Shown here: positions 38,590 through 47,647 of the stretch, one piece after another
How the letters are laid out: each line of letters begins with the position of its first letter
Numbering within the stretch: the stretch's first letter is position 1
Source of the DNA: Caulobacteraceae bacterium
GTDB lineage: Bacteria; Pseudomonadota; Alphaproteobacteria; Caulobacterales; Caulobacteraceae
Direction: 5' to 3'
Length of the DNA stretch: 64,000 bases
Assembly (NCBI GenBank): GCA_947475875.1
Contig: CANJME010000003.1
Location: forward strand, 124,001 to 188,000
Notes under the pieces: generated by a model
Told to the model about the DNA's origin: nothing
The model's input: only the letters and a program-made list of their open reading frames with translations
Databases searched by the model: none
Made by a program: the position numbers and the translations under genes

Positions 38590-38680
38590 GTCCCCGCGAA
38601 GGCGGGGATCCATGAGGCATATGGGGTTGGCGCCGAAGCCCGATTGCAGGCGCCGGATGGGTCCCCGCCTTCGCGGGGAT
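38590..38680. repeat. Paired-hairpin repeat (TCCCCGCGAAGGCGGGGA)
   Basis: Left hairpin GTCCCCGCGAAGGCGGGGA and right mirror GTCCCCGCCTTCGCGGGGA enclose about 50 bases; no coding sequence. This form is widespread between genes of caulobacters and sphingomonads. Confidence 0.75.
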
Positions 38681-38703
38681 GATCGGTTATGAACTTGCCG
38701 TTT

Positions 38704-39951
38704 CTACAGCTTGTCCAACCCATACGCCGAATGCAGCGCCCGCACCGCCAGCTCGGTGTATTCGGCGTCGATCAGCACACTGATCTTGATCTCACTGGTG
38801 GAGATCACCTGGATATTGACGCCCCGCTCGGCGAGCGCCGTGAACATGGTCTTGGCGACGCCCGCGTGGCTGCGCATGCCGACCCCGATGACCGACACCT
38901 TGGCGACGTCTTCATTGACCGCCAGGTCGGCAAAGCCGATCTCCGACTTGGCCCCATTCATGATCTCGACCGTACGGGCCGCATCGCGCCGCCCGACCGT
39001 GAACTCCATGTTCGCCGCGCCCTCGGAGCGCGCGTGGGACTGGACGATCATGTCGACATTGATGTTGGCGTCGGCCAGCTTCGAGAAGATCGTGGCCGAC
39101 ACCCCGGCCCGGTCGGGCAGGCCGAACAGGCTGATCTTGGCCTCGTCACGGCTGTAGGCCACGCCCGACACAATACGCTTTTCCATGATGTCTTCCTCGT
39201 CGCAGACGATGGTTCCCTGTCCCGGCGCCTCGCCCGGCTCCACAAAGCTTGAAAGCACCCTAAGCGGCACGCGCTGGGCCATGGCCAGCTCGACCGAGCG
39301 GGTCTGCAGCACCTTGGCGCCCAGCGAGGCCATTTCCAGCATTTCTTCGTATGAGACGCGGGCCAGCTTTCGCGCCTTGGACTCGATGCGCGGGTCTGTG
39401 GTGTAGACCCCGTCGACGTCGGTATAGATATCGCACTGGCCGCCCACGGCCGCGGCGATCGCCACGGCGCTGGTGTCCGAGCCGCCCCGGCCCAGCGTTG
39501 CAATGCGGCCTGAGCGCGACACGCCCTGGAAGCCCGCGATCACCGCGATCTCGCCCGTATCCATCGCCGCGCCCAGTTTTTCGCCGGGTACGTCGTCGAT
39601 CCGCGCCCTGCCGTGCGCGTCGTCGGTGATGATCGGGATTTGCCAGCCCATCCACGAGCGGGCGTTGAGGCCCATGTGACGCAGCGTCATGGCCAAAAGC
39701 CCCGCCGTCACCTGCTCGCCGGACGCGACCACCGCGTCGTATTCTTCGTCTGAGGGCGCCAGGCCCGGCGCCGCAGCGCCCGCCGCGTCGGTCCAGGCGA
39801 CCAGCTCGTTGGTCTTGCCGGCCATAGCCGAAACCACCACGGCCACGCGCTTGCCGGCCGCGACTTCCGCCGCCACCAGCCGCCCGACCCGGGCGATGCG
39901 TTCCATGTCGGCCACCGAGGTGCCGCCGAACTTCATGACCAGACGAGACAC
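38704..39951 (-). CDS. lysC: Aspartate kinase
   Basis: 415 residues. Kinase domain 1-260: KFGGTSVADMERI ATP loop at the N-terminus, then GRGGSDTSAVAIAA. Two C-terminal ACT domains (about 265-415, ending MFTALAERGVNIQVISTSEI) that bind lysine and/or threonine for feedback control. It starts the aspartate-family route to lysine, methionine and threonine by forming aspartyl phosphate. Divergent from ubiG across 284 bases, an arrangement common in alphaproteobacteria. Confidence 0.96.
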   Translation of the reverse strand: MSRLVMKFGGTSVADMERIARVGRLVAAEVAAGKRVAVVVSAMAGKTNELVAWTDAAGAAAPGLAPSDEEYDAVVASGEQVTAGLLAMTLRHMGLNARSWMGWQIPIITDDAHGRARIDDVPGEKLGAAMDTGEIAVIAGFQGVSRSGRIATLGRGGSDTSAVAIAAAVGGQCDIYTDVDGVYTTDPRIESKARKLARVSYEEMLEMASLGAKVLQTRSVELAMAQRVPLRVLSSFVEPGEAPGQGTIVCDEEDIMEKRIVSGVAYSRDEAKISLFGLPDRAGVSATIFSKLADANINVDMIVQSHARSEGAANMEFTVGRRDAARTVEIMNGAKSEIGFADLAVNEDVAKVSVIGVGMRSHAGVAKTMFTALAERGVNIQVISTSEIKISVLIDAEYTELAVRALHSAYGLDKL

Positions 39952-40065
39952 CGCCGGGGCTACTCCAAACCATTTCCAAAGAGCGCGTGCTTCTAGCGGC
40001 GCCCCGAAACAAAGGTCAACCGCGCTTGGCGGGATAGGCCTCTTGCGCCGAAGGCGCTTTGAAGA

Positions 40066-40171
40066 GGTTCACACGACGAGCACGACGAAAGACACAACGA
40101 TCACGACGCTATTCGTGCGCGTCCGGTCTCGTCGTGTTCGTCGTGCGCCCGTTGTGATCGTCGTGTGAACC
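40066..40171. repeat. Long inverted repeat (ACACGACGA family)
   Basis: GGTTCACACGACGA at the left and TCGTCGTGTGAACC at the right are perfect 14-bp arms; inside, imperfectly paired copies of the CACGACGA unit carry the pairing about 40 bases inward. Lies between divergent lysC and ubiG; no gene. Confidence 0.8.
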
Positions 40172-40235
40172 CCTTTTAGGCGCGCCGCGGGCGCGAAGGG
40201 GTGCATCCACATCCGTTCGGCGCTAAACCCGCGGA

Positions 40236-40994
40236 ATGGCCGAGGCCCTTAAATCTTCCATCGATCCGGACGAGGTCGAGCGTTTTTCGCGCATCGCCGC
40301 CGAATGGTGGGATCCGAAGGGCAAGTTCGCGCCGCTGCACAAATTCAATCCGGTGCGACTTGGCTTCATCCGCGACCGGGCGCTCCGCCATTTCAGGCGC
40401 GATCCGAACGCTCGCCAACCGTTCCAGGGCCTGCGTCTGCTCGACATCGGCTGCGGCGGCGGCCTGCTGTCCGAGCCGATGACCCGCCTCGGGTTTTCGG
40501 TGATGGGCGTCGACGCCTCTGACCGCAATATCGGGACCGCCTCCGTCCACGCCGAGGCCGGCGGCCTGGCCATCGACTACCGCGCCTCCACCGCCGAGGC
40601 GCTGGAGGCCGCCGGCGAGGGGCCGTTCGACGTGATCCTCAACATGGAGGTGATCGAACACGTCGCCGACCCGGCCGAGTTCCTGCGCACCTGCGCCCGG
40701 CTGCTGGCCCCCGGCGGACTGATGATCGTCGCCACCCTCAACCGCACATTGAAAGCCTTTGCGCTTGCCAAGGTCGGCGCCGAATACGTCCTGCGCTGGC
40801 TGCCGGCCGGCACCCATGACTGGAACAAGTTCATCAAACCGGACGAACTGCGAAGCTTTGTCACAGATCAAAACCTCGCGATTGAAGGTCCGATAGGGAT
40901 ATCTTTCGATCCCCTGAGCGGACGCTGGTCTGTCGCGTCCGAGACGGACGTCAACTACATGATGGTGATCACGAGACCCCTGACGCCATGCTGA
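40236..40994 (+). CDS. ubiG: Ubiquinone biosynthesis O-methyltransferase
   Basis: 252 residues. SAM motif [19 protein letters not shown], the following DAS acidic loop ([10 protein letters not shown]), and motif II ([15 protein letters not shown]) fit UbiG. It methylates both the 2-polyprenyl-6-hydroxyphenol and the 3-demethylubiquinol intermediates. The N-terminal [20 protein letters not shown] is the UbiG signature. Overlaps the HTH protein gene by seven bases. Confidence 0.94.
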   Translation: MAEALKSSIDPDEVERFSRIAAEWWDPKGKFAPLHKFNPVRLGFIRDRALRHFRRDPNARQPFQGLRLLDIGCGGGLLSEPMTRLGFSVMGVDASDRNIGTASVHAEAGGLAIDYRASTAEALEAAGEGPFDVILNMEVIEHVADPAEFLRTCARLLAPGGLMIVATLNRTLKAFALAKVGAEYVLRWLPAGTHDWNKFIKPDELRSFVTDQNLAIEGPIGISFDPLSGRWSVASETDVNYMMVITRPLTPC

Positions 40995-41470
40995 GAGAAG
41001 AATTTCAGACCCCGGAAGCCGGCATGGGCGAGCGCGCCGCCGCCCGCCTGACCACCCGGTTCGTCCTCGACCTCTGCGGCGTCATGGCCGAGGTGGCGGG
41101 CGGCGATCTGTTGCGCGGCCTGATCCTCACTGCCATCGTCGACGCCAATGTCGGTCACCTGGCGGCGCAGGAAAGCCGGGACCACGGTAGCATGGAAGGC
41201 ATTCCGCCCGATGACCTGCGCCGTCCTATCAGCATCAGCGCGCTCGCCCGCTTGTTGAAGATTCCCTACGAGACCACCCGACGCCACGTCGCCCGCCTGC
41301 TCGATGAGGGCATCTGCATCAGAATCGAGGATCGCGGCGTGATCGTTCCGGCGGCCATGCTCGCCCAGATAAAGCCCGTGACGGCGCACCACTACGAAAG
41401 TCTCAGAGGCCTGCTGTTGGCCCTGAACGAAGCCGGTTTCGACGTAGAGGCGATGTCCCGCCCCAGCTAG
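40988..41470 (+). CDS. HTH DNA-binding protein, paralogue A
   Basis: 160 residues. Residues 80-109 form a helix-turn-helix ([20 protein letters not shown] then VARLLDEG) followed by a wing-like GVIVP. The C-terminus has [16 protein letters not shown]. It is homologous along its length to the protein at 42042-42539, so the pair is a tandem duplication. Family unknown to me; a transcription regulator is inferred. It overlaps ubiG by seven bases, so it is probably expressed with it. Confidence 0.7.
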   Translation: MLREEFQTPEAGMGERAAARLTTRFVLDLCGVMAEVAGGDLLRGLILTAIVDANVGHLAAQESRDHGSMEGIPPDDLRRPISISALARLLKIPYETTRRHVARLLDEGICIRIEDRGVIVPAAMLAQIKPVTAHHYESLRGLLLALNEAGFDVEAMSRPS

Positions 41471-41474
41471 CGGC

Positions 41475-41837
41475 TCAGACGATGTGTTGTTCCAGGTCGA
41501 CGACGCCCTGCTGCAGCCGCTCGTGGAACGATCGCGACAAGCCCCAGCGGCGTGACTCCGGACCATAGACCTTGCGGAACATCGCCTGGTCGCCGTCCTT
41601 TCCATCCGTCTCGCAATGGGCGGTGAACACCTCCAGGATCTGCCGGCGCAGCGCCGCGCGCGCGTTCGGATCGATCAGCTTTCGTTCGGCCGCAATGTGA
41701 TCGATTACGCTGTCGTAGTGGGCGCTGCCGCCCAGGTTTTCGAGCGCCTGAATGATCTCGGCGATGATGGCCAGCCGTCTCGCCCGGCGGGTATTGCGCC
41801 GCACCGGAACACGGTTGAACGCCACCACTGAACTCAT
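41475..41837 (-). CDS. Hypothetical basic protein with helix-rich N-terminus
   Basis: 120 residues. N-terminal RVPVRRNTRRARRLAII is strongly basic; the middle has a helical LENLGGSAHYDSVIDHIAAE segment like a winged-helix (HARE-type) fold, and a C-terminal KVYGPESRRWGLSRSF. I recognise no firm family. It converges on paralogue A (four bases apart) and diverges from paralogue B, with 204 bases upstream that would hold its promoter. Confidence 0.6.
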   Translation of the reverse strand: MSSVVAFNRVPVRRNTRRARRLAIIAEIIQALENLGGSAHYDSVIDHIAAERKLIDPNARAALRRQILEVFTAHCETDGKDGDQAMFRKVYGPESRRWGLSRSFHERLQQGVVDLEQHIV

Positions 41838-42041
41838 CGCCGCCCCCGGACTTCGCTGTTCGCGATTATTGTTTTCACTGTTTCAATAACAGAGAGATTT
41901 CGACTTCGCCAGAGAGGCGAAAACCATCAGTTTGGGTAATCGTTTTCAGTCAATTCCCCGCAATTACACGGAAAAATGGACTAGCTAAGCTCGCCAAAAC
42001 CGACTGAGGGGGCTGATATGTGCGTCTGAGGTGTAGGAGGG

Positions 42042-42539
42042 GTGGCAGCCGTGCTCAAGAGTGAGTTGAGCGGCGGACAGGCCGGCGCTGGCGAGCGCCT
42101 GGCGACGCGCATCCTCGTGGACTCGCTTTTGCGCCAGCTGGTCATCGTCGGCGGCGCGCAGAAGAGCGATGTGATGCTGACCGTGGTCTATCTCGCCATC
42201 CTCAGCGCCAACCTGCAGCATATCGGAACCGATACCGACACGGCGCGCCGGTATGGCGGCGTTGACCAGACCCCGCCGGATGCAGAGCTTCGCCCGATCA
42301 GCGCCCATTCGCTGGCCCTGTCACTGGGCATCCCTTACGAGACCGCGCGCCGCTACATCGGCAAGCTGATCGCCGCGGGCCGCGTCGCCCGCGTCAAGGG
42401 CGGCGTCATCGTTCCCGATCGCCTGGCGGCCTCGGAAGCCGGCAAGGAACAGGTCCGCCAGTTCTACGCGGCGCTGCGCCGCCTGCTGATCAACCTGCGC
42501 CGTGCGGGGTTTGATCTTGAGGCGATGAGCCAGGGCTAA
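42042..42539 (+). CDS. HTH DNA-binding protein, paralogue B
   Basis: 165 residues from GTG 42042; because AGGAGG lies only three bases upstream, a second GTG at 42051 (LKSELSGG) may be the true start. HTH at about 89-113 (SLALSLGIPYETARRYIGKL) and wing GGVIVP, ending RAGFDLEAMSQG. It matches paralogue A at the HTH (GIPYETARRYIGKL against [14 protein letters not shown]), at the wing and at the C-terminal EAMS, showing duplication. Role unknown. Ends four bases into the convergent nitrilase gene. Confidence 0.7.
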   Translation: MAAVLKSELSGGQAGAGERLATRILVDSLLRQLVIVGGAQKSDVMLTVVYLAILSANLQHIGTDTDTARRYGGVDQTPPDAELRPISAHSLALSLGIPYETARRYIGKLIAAGRVARVKGGVIVPDRLAASEAGKEQVRQFYAALRRLLINLRRAGFDLEAMSQG

Positions 42540-43360
42540 GGCCCCGAAAATTCCCGCCCGTTCAGCAGCGAGGGGATCGCCGCGCGCGCCTTGGTCACCT
42601 CGTCCAGATTAAGGTCGGCGAACAGCACGCCCGGCTCGTCCCCATCAAACGCAGCCAGCACCTCGCCCCAGGGCGCGATGGCCATGGAGTGGCCCCACGT
42701 CGCCCGGCCGTCCTCGTGGGTTCCGCCTTGCGCGGCGGCCAGCACGAAGGCGCCGTTCTCGATGGCCCGGGCGCGCAACAGCGTCTCCCAGTGCGCCTTG
42801 CCGGTCGGCCGGGTAAAGGCCGAGGGAACCGTCAGGATCGACGCTCCGGCGCTTGCCAGCCGTCGATATAGGCCCGGAAAGCGGATGTCGTAGCAAATGG
42901 TCAGGCCCAGCACGCCGTGCGCCACCGGCGCGACCACCGCCGCCTCGCCCGGCGTATAGAGGTTTGACTCGCGATGCCGCTCGCCGGTCGGCAGATCAAC
43001 ATCGAACATGTGGATCTTGTCATAGGTCGCCACGATATCGCCGGTCGGATCGACCAGCAGCGAGCGGTTGGCGCACTTGCCGTCCTCGCGCCGCACCAGG
43101 GCCGAGCCGATCAGGATGTGGGTCTTGTGCGCCCGCGCCAGCGCCCGAACCCCCAGCACGAACGGATCAGCCTCGGTCGACGTCACCGTCTCTTCGAAAA
43201 GCGGCCGGGCCTTTTGCAGAAAGTTCGAGCCCTCAGGCGTGATGATCAGCCCGGCGCCGCCGCTGGCCGCTTCTTCGATCAGCGGCGCGGTGTGCTCCAG
43301 CGCCGCCGCCTGGCTCGCGGGCGTGCGCGTCTGGACGAGGGCGACCCGCGCGATAGTCAT
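42536..43360 (-). CDS. Carbon-nitrogen hydrolase (nitrilase superfamily)
   Basis: 274 residues from ATG 43360, which overlaps the grxC end by four bases (ATGA). The Glu-Lys-Cys triad is visible: Glu in ITPEGSNFL, Lys in TYDKIHMFDVDLP, Cys in GLTICYDIRFPGL. Closest in layout to omega-amidase/Nit1-type enzymes (NIT family), often acting on deaminated glutathione; the substrate is inferred. Last gene of comF-grxC-nitrilase, a conserved order. Confidence 0.88.
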   Translation of the reverse strand: MTIARVALVQTRTPASQAAALEHTAPLIEEAASGGAGLIITPEGSNFLQKARPLFEETVTSTEADPFVLGVRALARAHKTHILIGSALVRREDGKCANRSLLVDPTGDIVATYDKIHMFDVDLPTGERHRESNLYTPGEAAVVAPVAHGVLGLTICYDIRFPGLYRRLASAGASILTVPSAFTRPTGKAHWETLLRARAIENGAFVLAAAQGGTHEDGRATWGHSMAIAPWGEVLAAFDGDEPGVLFADLNLDEVTKARAAIPSLLNGREFSGP

Positions 43361-43614
43361 CCGGCCAGCAGGGCGTCGAGACGGCCCTCTTCTTCCAGCT
43401 CTTCCAGCTCGTCGCATCCGCCGATGTGGTCATTGCCGATAAAGATCTGCGGAAAGGTGCTCTCCCCGCCCGCCCGCTCGCGCATTTCGTGGCGCAGATC
43501 GGCGTCCATCCCGGCTTCAATCTCGGTCACAGGCGCGCCTTTCTCGTTGAGCAGCCGCAGGGCGCGGCTGCAATAGCCGCAGAAGTCCCGGGTGTAGATG
43601 GTGACAGGGCGCAT
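43357..43614 (-). CDS. grxC: Glutaredoxin 3
   Basis: 85 residues from ATG 43614 (the frame also opens at 43662, overlapping the comF stop as ATGA, which would add 16 residues). The active site is CGYC in YTRDFCGYCSRALRLL; then STFPQIFIGNDHIGGCDELEEL with the cis-proline and glutathione-binding region. It reduces protein and small-molecule disulphides with glutathione. Sits between comF and nitrilase on the same strand. Confidence 0.94.
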   Translation of the reverse strand: MRPVTIYTRDFCGYCSRALRLLNEKGAPVTEIEAGMDADLRHEMRERAGGESTFPQIFIGNDHIGGCDELEELEEEGRLDALLAG

Positions 43615-43658
43615 GACGGACGGGTTGTCGATCTCGGGCAAGGGGTGAATCAGACCCC

Positions 43659-44384
43659 TCATATAGGCAGACTCGCCGCCTCTTTCACCCGGGCGATCAC
43701 GGCCACATCCACGCCCACCGCGCCGGCGCTGCGCAGGGCCCTGGCGCAGGCCTCGGCCGTGGCGCCGGTGGTCATGACATCATCGATCAGCAGCACCCGC
43801 TTCCCCGCCACCTGACCACGGCGTCCCGGCGGCACGGCGAAGTCGGCCGCCACATTGCGCCGGCGACCCGAACCGCTCCGTCCCGCCTGGCTGCCGGTGT
43901 CGCGCTTTCGCACCAGGGCGTCGGGGAGATAGGCGCGGCCGGCCTTCTTCGCCACCAGCCGGGCGATCTCGGCGGCCTGGTTGTACTTGCGGCGAAACAG
44001 GCGTGAGCCGTGCAAGGGAACGGGCGCCACCGCGTCCGCCTCGCCGAGCACATCGCTCGCCGCCCGGCTGATCCAGGCGGCGAACAGGGGCGAAAGGTCG
44101 GTGCGGTCGGCGTGCTTGAATTGCAAAACGAGATCCCGCGAACTCTCGTCATAAAGACAGGCCGCCCGCGCCCGGTCGAAGGCCCGCGGCCTGGTCTGGC
44201 ACGGCGCGCAACGCAGGCCGGTTTCAAACTCGTAAGGGCTCCCGCAGCCGTCGCAGAACGGGGCGTCGATGAAAGCGACCTTCTCCCAGGCGCCGGGGCT
44301 GAGGCCCGTGGTCATCGCCACGCCGCCGCCGTCGAGCAGGGCGGGCGGAAACAACAGATCAAGCGCGGCGGAAAACCGTCTCAA
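43659..44384 (-). CDS. comF: ComF family phosphoribosyltransferase-like protein
   Basis: 241 residues. An N-terminal zinc-finger-like part (FCDGCGSPYE, CAPCQTRP) and a C-terminal type I phosphoribosyltransferase region with VLLIDDVMTTGATAEACA, the PRPP loop. ComF is required for DNA uptake in transformable bacteria; many genomes carry it without known competence. Followed by grxC; preceded, six bases upstream, by the redoxin-cytochrome fusion gene on the same strand. Confidence 0.9.
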   Translation of the reverse strand: MRRFSAALDLLFPPALLDGGGVAMTTGLSPGAWEKVAFIDAPFCDGCGSPYEFETGLRCAPCQTRPRAFDRARAACLYDESSRDLVLQFKHADRTDLSPLFAAWISRAASDVLGEADAVAPVPLHGSRLFRRKYNQAAEIARLVAKKAGRAYLPDALVRKRDTGSQAGRSGSGRRRNVAADFAVPPGRRGQVAGKRVLLIDDVMTTGATAEACARALRSAGAVGVDVAVIARVKEAASLPI

Positions 44385-44390
44385 TCAGGA

Positions 44391-46463
44391 CTAGCCGCGG
44401 GGGCTTGGCGTCGCGCTGGCCGTTGGCCGGGCGGGGGGCATGGCCGCCTGGACCTCGTCATCCGGATCAAGGTTGATCGCCCGGCCGCGCGTAGCAGCCG
44501 CCAGCTCGGTGGTGTCGAGTCCCCCGTCGCCGTTACGGTCCAGCATTGAGAACAGCGGCTTCATCGGCGCGAACTGCCGGCCGTTGAGCTCGGCCACTTC
44601 CACCTTGCCGTTGAGGTTCTTGTCCAGGACCCCGATGTTGCGGCTGGTGTTCAGAGCCAGGTCATGCTGCGGCGTGCGGTGGGAAGAGGTCTCGTCCTTC
44701 CACTGGTAGTCGAAGGCCACGTAGAACATCTCATCCCACGACTGCGAACCCCACGGCACCGTGCGGCTGGAGTCGGGATTGGCCGCGTTGCGCTTGGAGT
44801 TGTCGTATGACAGGTGCGCGACCAGCTTGGTGCCGGCCGGAATGTCGATCGGCTCCTTGAAGTTGTACCAGGCCTGCCAGTTGAAGTCCCAGTGCGGGAC
44901 CGCCAGGATCGTCTCCCTGCGCCCGTCGGGATACTGCAGCTCCGCGCTCGCAGAGCGCCCACGGTAGTGCGCGTGCGGGAAGATCGAGAACAGCTTCGCG
45001 TCGGCCGGGAAGGTGATGTAGGCCACGTCCTGCCAGTTGTTGGTATTGGGCGTCAGGGCGATGTTCGGGTCGGTGATCACCGACGAGTGCTGGATGTGGG
45101 TCGGCGTCACGCCCTTCGGGAAGAAATAGAGCCCGACCTTGGTGTTATCGACCACTTCCTTGCCGAACGAGGTGTAGTGCATCTGGAAGCCCAGGGCGCC
45201 GCCCTTGGTCAGCAGCGTGCCGGAATCCGGCGGCAGCATCGAGGAATCGCCGCCCACCGCATAGGTGCCAACCGTGTTGCCGCCGCTGAAACCGCCGCGG
45301 GTCACATCACCCCCGGAGGGCAGGGTCGGACGATAACTGGTCAGGATGTGGTGGACGCCCTGACGCTGGTCGATCTTGAAGGTCGAGGCGCGCAGCCAGC
45401 GGTCCTCGAAATCGGCCGGCATGGCCGCCCACGGGGTCTTGTAATCGACGGTGCCGTTGGCCGGGATCGTAAAGGCCGGGATGTTCAAAACCACGTCCGG
45501 CGTGCCCAACGGCCATTCCTTGGCGGCGAAGGTCTGCGCGCCCAGCGGGTCGGCGCCGGTTCCGCGCGGCGAGCCCGCTTCCACCCAGTGCACCAGCGTC
45601 TTGATCTGATCGGCGCTCAGGCTGACGTCATTGGCGAAGTGGCCGATGCGCGGATCGGCGTGGAAAGGCGGCATGCGCTTGGTGCGCAGCACCTCGCGGA
45701 TCATCAGTGCATGACCTCTTACCTGCTCATAGTTGACCAGGGTCATCGGGCCGATGCCGCCGGCCTGGTGGCAGCTGACGCACTTTTCCTGAATGATCGG
45801 GGCGACGTCCTTGACGTAGGATATCTTGGCGAAATCGCTCTTCGCCGCCAGCAAGGCGATCGGCGAGCCGGGGGCGGCGACGTGGGCCACCTTCACCGGG
45901 CTTCCGGCCAGCACCGCGTCCAGCGCGTCCTTGGCGTAGGTCTTGGTGGCGGCTGATTTCGTGGCCCCCCGCGACACGCGGTCATCGACCGGGCCGCGAT
46001 AGGCGATGGTCCAGGTCTTGGCGTCGACGACGATCACTTCGCCGGTGCGTTGCAGTTCCAGCTGCTCGGCGACCAGCTGGTTGAGGTCCTGCAGAACCGG
46101 CATGTCGTAGTGATAGTCGGCCGCTTCCTTGGCGATGGACTCACGGGTGTCGCCGGCGGTGGCGTTGAGCATGAACACCTCGACGCCCTTGCCGGCGTAG
46201 GCGGTCTTCAGCGCGTTGTAGGCCTGCGCATTGGCGCGCACCAGCTTATCGCCGTTCGCCTGGCTGATCAGCACAATGGCCTTGGCGTCGGCGCCCATCG
46301 GGTAAAGGTGGTGAGCGAGCAGATTCTGGTCGGGCAGTTCGAAGTCATCGACCTTCTGGCTGTCGGCGGCGACCGCCCGGTGGCCCGTTCCGGCCCCGGC
46401 GAAACCCCAGGCGCCAACAAGGGCTGCAACGGCCGCGGTGGCCAGCAAGCGAGAAGCGGTCAT
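44391..46463 (-). CDS. Redoxin-cytochrome c-copper monooxygenase-like fusion
   Basis: 690 residues from ATG 46463; the frame stays open upstream to 47153 but that part overlaps the divergent methyltransferase and has no signal peptide. Order: signal peptide (1-33), a thioredoxin-fold region to about 195 without a CXXC, a cytochrome c site CVSCH at 228-232 with a later Met in RTKRMPPFHADP, then a beta-rich domain at 310-600 with HH 371-372 (GVHHILTSY), H429 (QMHY), H497/H499 (PHAHYRGR), M579 (WDEMF), the full copper ligand set of peptidylglycine monooxygenase. Two EF-hands at 614-625 and 642-653. Substrate unknown; periplasmic. Confidence 0.82.
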   Translation of the reverse strand: MTASRLLATAAVAALVGAWGFAGAGTGHRAVAADSQKVDDFELPDQNLLAHHLYPMGADAKAIVLISQANGDKLVRANAQAYNALKTAYAGKGVEVFMLNATAGDTRESIAKEAADYHYDMPVLQDLNQLVAEQLELQRTGEVIVVDAKTWTIAYRGPVDDRVSRGATKSAATKTYAKDALDAVLAGSPVKVAHVAAPGSPIALLAAKSDFAKISYVKDVAPIIQEKCVSCHQAGGIGPMTLVNYEQVRGHALMIREVLRTKRMPPFHADPRIGHFANDVSLSADQIKTLVHWVEAGSPRGTGADPLGAQTFAAKEWPLGTPDVVLNIPAFTIPANGTVDYKTPWAAMPADFEDRWLRASTFKIDQRQGVHHILTSYRPTLPSGGDVTRGGFSGGNTVGTYAVGGDSSMLPPDSGTLLTKGGALGFQMHYTSFGKEVVDNTKVGLYFFPKGVTPTHIQHSSVITDPNIALTPNTNNWQDVAYITFPADAKLFSIFPHAHYRGRSASAELQYPDGRRETILAVPHWDFNWQAWYNFKEPIDIPAGTKLVAHLSYDNSKRNAANPDSSRTVPWGSQSWDEMFYVAFDYQWKDETSSHRTPQHDLALNTSRNIGVLDKNLNGKVEVAELNGRQFAPMKPLFSMLDRNGDGGLDTTELAAATRGRAINLDPDDEVQAAMPPARPTASATPSPRG

Positions 46464-46653
46464 GTGACTCTCCAGAGACGATGCCAGAACGATGAATCGC
46501 GTGCGTGGGACCGCACGGTGAGAACAGCCTACCCAATACTCGTAAAATAACCCCAAAACTGTCAATTTGGCGATAGAATAATATCGATTGTCGACAAAGG
46601 CGCAGGCGACGAAAGAACGCGCCTCGTCCCGGCAATTTGCTAAACCCCAACCG

Positions 46654-47544
46654 ATGTCCGCGCCGCCCCGCCTGTTTGACCGCGCCCTGCACCGCCGCCG
46701 CCTCGATCGCGCGGCGCCCAAACACGACGCGGCCGGCTTCCTGCAGGCCCGTGCGGCGGCCGATATCGTCGAGCGGATGGAGACCATCCAGCGGCAATTC
46801 CCCCTCGCCGTCGACCTCGGCGCGCGCCGTGGGGCTTTTTCGGTCGCCTTGGCGCAAAGCCCAGCCCAGGACAAGGTCGGCCTCCTCATTGAAACCGATC
46901 TCTCCGCCCGCATGCTCGCGGGGAGGAAAGGGGCCCGCCTCCAGGCCGACGAGGAACGCCTGCCGTTCGCGCCGGAGAGCCTCGATCTCGTCGTCTCGGC
47001 GCTGGCTCTGCACTGGGCCAATGACCTGCCGGGCGTGATGATCCAGATCCGACGCGCCTTGAGGCCCGACGGCCTCTTCCTCGGCGCGATTCTCGGCGGC
47101 GAGTCCCTGCACGAACTGCGCGCCGCGCTGCTCGCCGCCGAAGCCGAACTCACTGACGGCGCGTCCCTGCGCGTCGCCCCCCTCGCCGACGCCTTCGATG
47201 CGGCGGGCCTTCTGCAGCGCGCCGGTTTCGCCTTGCCCGTGGCCGACGTCGACCGCGTGGTCGTCCGCTACAGCCATCCCCTGAAACTGATCGAAGACCT
47301 GCGCGCCATGGGCGAGACCGCGGCGCTCGCCGGCCGCGCCCGCCCGCTCTCCCGCGCCGTCATCGCCCGCGCCTGTGAGATCTACGCCGAACGCTTCTCA
47401 GGCGCGGACGGCAAGGTCGCCGCCACCTTCGACATCATCACCCTCACCGGCTGGTCACCGCACGAAAGCCAGCAGAAACCGCTCAAGCCGGGCGAGGGGA
47501 AGGTCAGGCTGGAAGACGCGCTGAAGGCGGTGAGGCGCGACTGA
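46654..47544 (+). CDS. SAM-dependent methyltransferase (NDUFAF5/BioC-like)
   Basis: 296 residues from ATG 46654. SAM motif (PLAVDLGARRGAF) and LDLVVSALALHWANDLPG are those of the NDUFAF5/BioC group; in eukaryotes NDUFAF5 hydroxylates an arginine in complex I subunit NDUFS7, and the alphaproteobacterial relatives are likely to have a similar role, by inference. The N-terminus FDRALHRRRLDRAAPKH fits the family. Divergent from the redoxin gene across 190 bases; in other caulobacters this gene usually faces comF. Confidence 0.85.
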   Translation: MSAPPRLFDRALHRRRLDRAAPKHDAAGFLQARAAADIVERMETIQRQFPLAVDLGARRGAFSVALAQSPAQDKVGLLIETDLSARMLAGRKGARLQADEERLPFAPESLDLVVSALALHWANDLPGVMIQIRRALRPDGLFLGAILGGESLHELRAALLAAEAELTDGASLRVAPLADAFDAAGLLQRAGFALPVADVDRVVVRYSHPLKLIEDLRAMGETAALAGRARPLSRAVIARACEIYAERFSGADGKVAATFDIITLTGWSPHESQQKPLKPGEGKVRLEDALKAVRRD

Positions 47545-47640
47545 CTTCGGTGACAGTTTACAGTGTCACCGAAGTGGAACGTGCATCCTCGGTTCACGTG
47601 ACGGCGCAACTTCGGTGACACTGTAAACTGTCACCGAAGC
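47544..47640. repeat. Mirror repeat of a 32-base palindrome-rich unit
   Basis: ACTTCGGTGACAGTTTACAG (start of the unit) at 47544-47575 is followed after 33 bases by its reverse complement at 47609-47640. Each arm is itself nearly palindromic (ACTTCGGTGAC with GTCACCGAAGT). The same arm recurs at 53514-53601. No coding sequence; it lies between convergent genes. Confidence 0.9.
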
Positions 47641-47647
47641 AACGTCC

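Noticed and set aside
46464-47153. N-terminal extension of the redoxin fusion to 920 residues
   Set aside because: Overlaps the methyltransferase gene in antisense, is Arg/Ser-rich, and the signal peptide begins at the ATG 46463.
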